Assembly (NCBI GenBank): GCA_025936275.1
Contig: JAICTR010000164.1
Span: 1 to 6,811 of the forward strand
Direction of reading: 5' to 3'
DNA: 6,811 nucleotides
Source: Burkholderiales bacterium
GTDB taxonomy: Bacteria; Pseudomonadota; Gammaproteobacteria; Burkholderiales; Usitatibacteraceae
The translations under genes and the position numbers were made by a program. Shown here in pieces: positions 6,644 to 6,811 of this stretch; position 1 is the first letter of the stretch; every line of letters starts with the position of its first letter. The notes below the pieces were generated by a model. It saw nothing but the letters and a program-made list of their open reading frames with translations. It made no database searches and was not told where the DNA came from.

Positions 6644-6811
6644 TCGAACGGGGACGGCGCGGCGCCGACGCCCTCGTGCGCATCCTCGCGCAGGCGGGCG
6701 TACGCAGGCTCTTCACGCTTTCCGGCAATCACGTGATGCCGGTGTTCGATGCCGCGCTCGACGCGGGCCTGGAGCTCGTGCACGTGCGCCACGAAGCGGC
6801 CGCGGTGCACA
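6640..6811 (+). CDS. Thiamine diphosphate-dependent enzyme, acetolactate synthase-like, N-terminal fragment
   Basis: The first 57 codons of a ThDP-dependent enzyme are visible before the window ends. The start ATG 6640 overlaps the stop of the Mo subunit (ATGA), with GGAG at 6631-6634 and a 5-nt spacer. The sequence begins MIERGRRGADALVRILAQAG, typical of the pyrimidine-binding N-terminal domain (the GA-x-LV-x-L-x-x-x-GV pattern). It continues with LFTLSGNHVMPVFDAAL (residues 25-41) and VHVRHEAAAVH (47-57). Glu52 in RHEAA corresponds to the conserved glutamate that activates the ThDP aminopyrimidine ring. The family includes acetolactate synthase, benzoylformate decarboxylase, glyoxylate carboligase and oxalyl-CoA decarboxylase. 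The fragment cannot separate these; the SGNH turn differs from the PGG-type loop of biosynthetic acetolactate synthase, which argues mildly against a biosynthetic IlvB. The full protein should be about 550 aa. Translational coupling suggests that it works with the hydroxylase. Confidence 0.88.
   Translation, partial: MIERGRRGADALVRILAQAGVRRLFTLSGNHVMPVFDAALDAGLELVHVRHEAAAVH

Overview
The window is a GC-rich proteobacterial-type chromosomal segment with tightly packed genes and no RNA genes, mobile elements or CRISPR. Strong G/C preference at third codon positions and the gene families present suggest a high-GC proteobacterium, perhaps a betaproteobacterium. That assignment is inference; no rRNA or marker gene is present to fix it.

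Left part (1-3916, minus strand): the first three genes of an alternative complex III (ACIII) operon, transcribed right to left. They are actA (membrane-anchored pentaheme cytochrome c), actB (large periplasmic subunit: a molybdoenzyme-like domain without cofactor ligands fused to a four-cluster iron-sulfur domain) and the start of actC (NrfD-like membrane quinol-oxidising subunit, running off the left edge). Junctions are 4 bp and 1 bp, so this is one transcription unit. ACIII oxidises quinol and passes electrons to a periplasmic cytochrome c or directly to a terminal oxidase. The rest of the operon (actD onwards) should lie left of position 1.

Middle (3917-4019): a divergent intergenic region of about 100 bp. 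It holds a perfect 10-bp palindrome and two inverted repeats that share bases, and is the likely site for both promoters and an operator.

Right part (4020-6811, plus strand): a translationally coupled operon. It has a small two-[2Fe-2S] subunit and a large molybdopterin-binding subunit of an IorAB/NicAB-like molybdenum hydroxylase, then the N-terminus of a thiamine-diphosphate (ThDP) enzyme of the acetolactate synthase/benzoylformate decarboxylase superfamily, cut by the right edge. Both junctions are ATGA overlaps. A ThDP enzyme that makes or consumes an aldehyde or 2-oxo acid could share a pathway with a molybdenum hydroxylase, but the substrate cannot be read from the sequence. The hydroxylase has neither an FAD subunit in view nor a fused cytochrome domain, so its electron acceptor is open.

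The ACIII genes are a recognised system. The least characterised part is the Mo-hydroxylase/ThDP operon and its possible control from the shared intergenic region.
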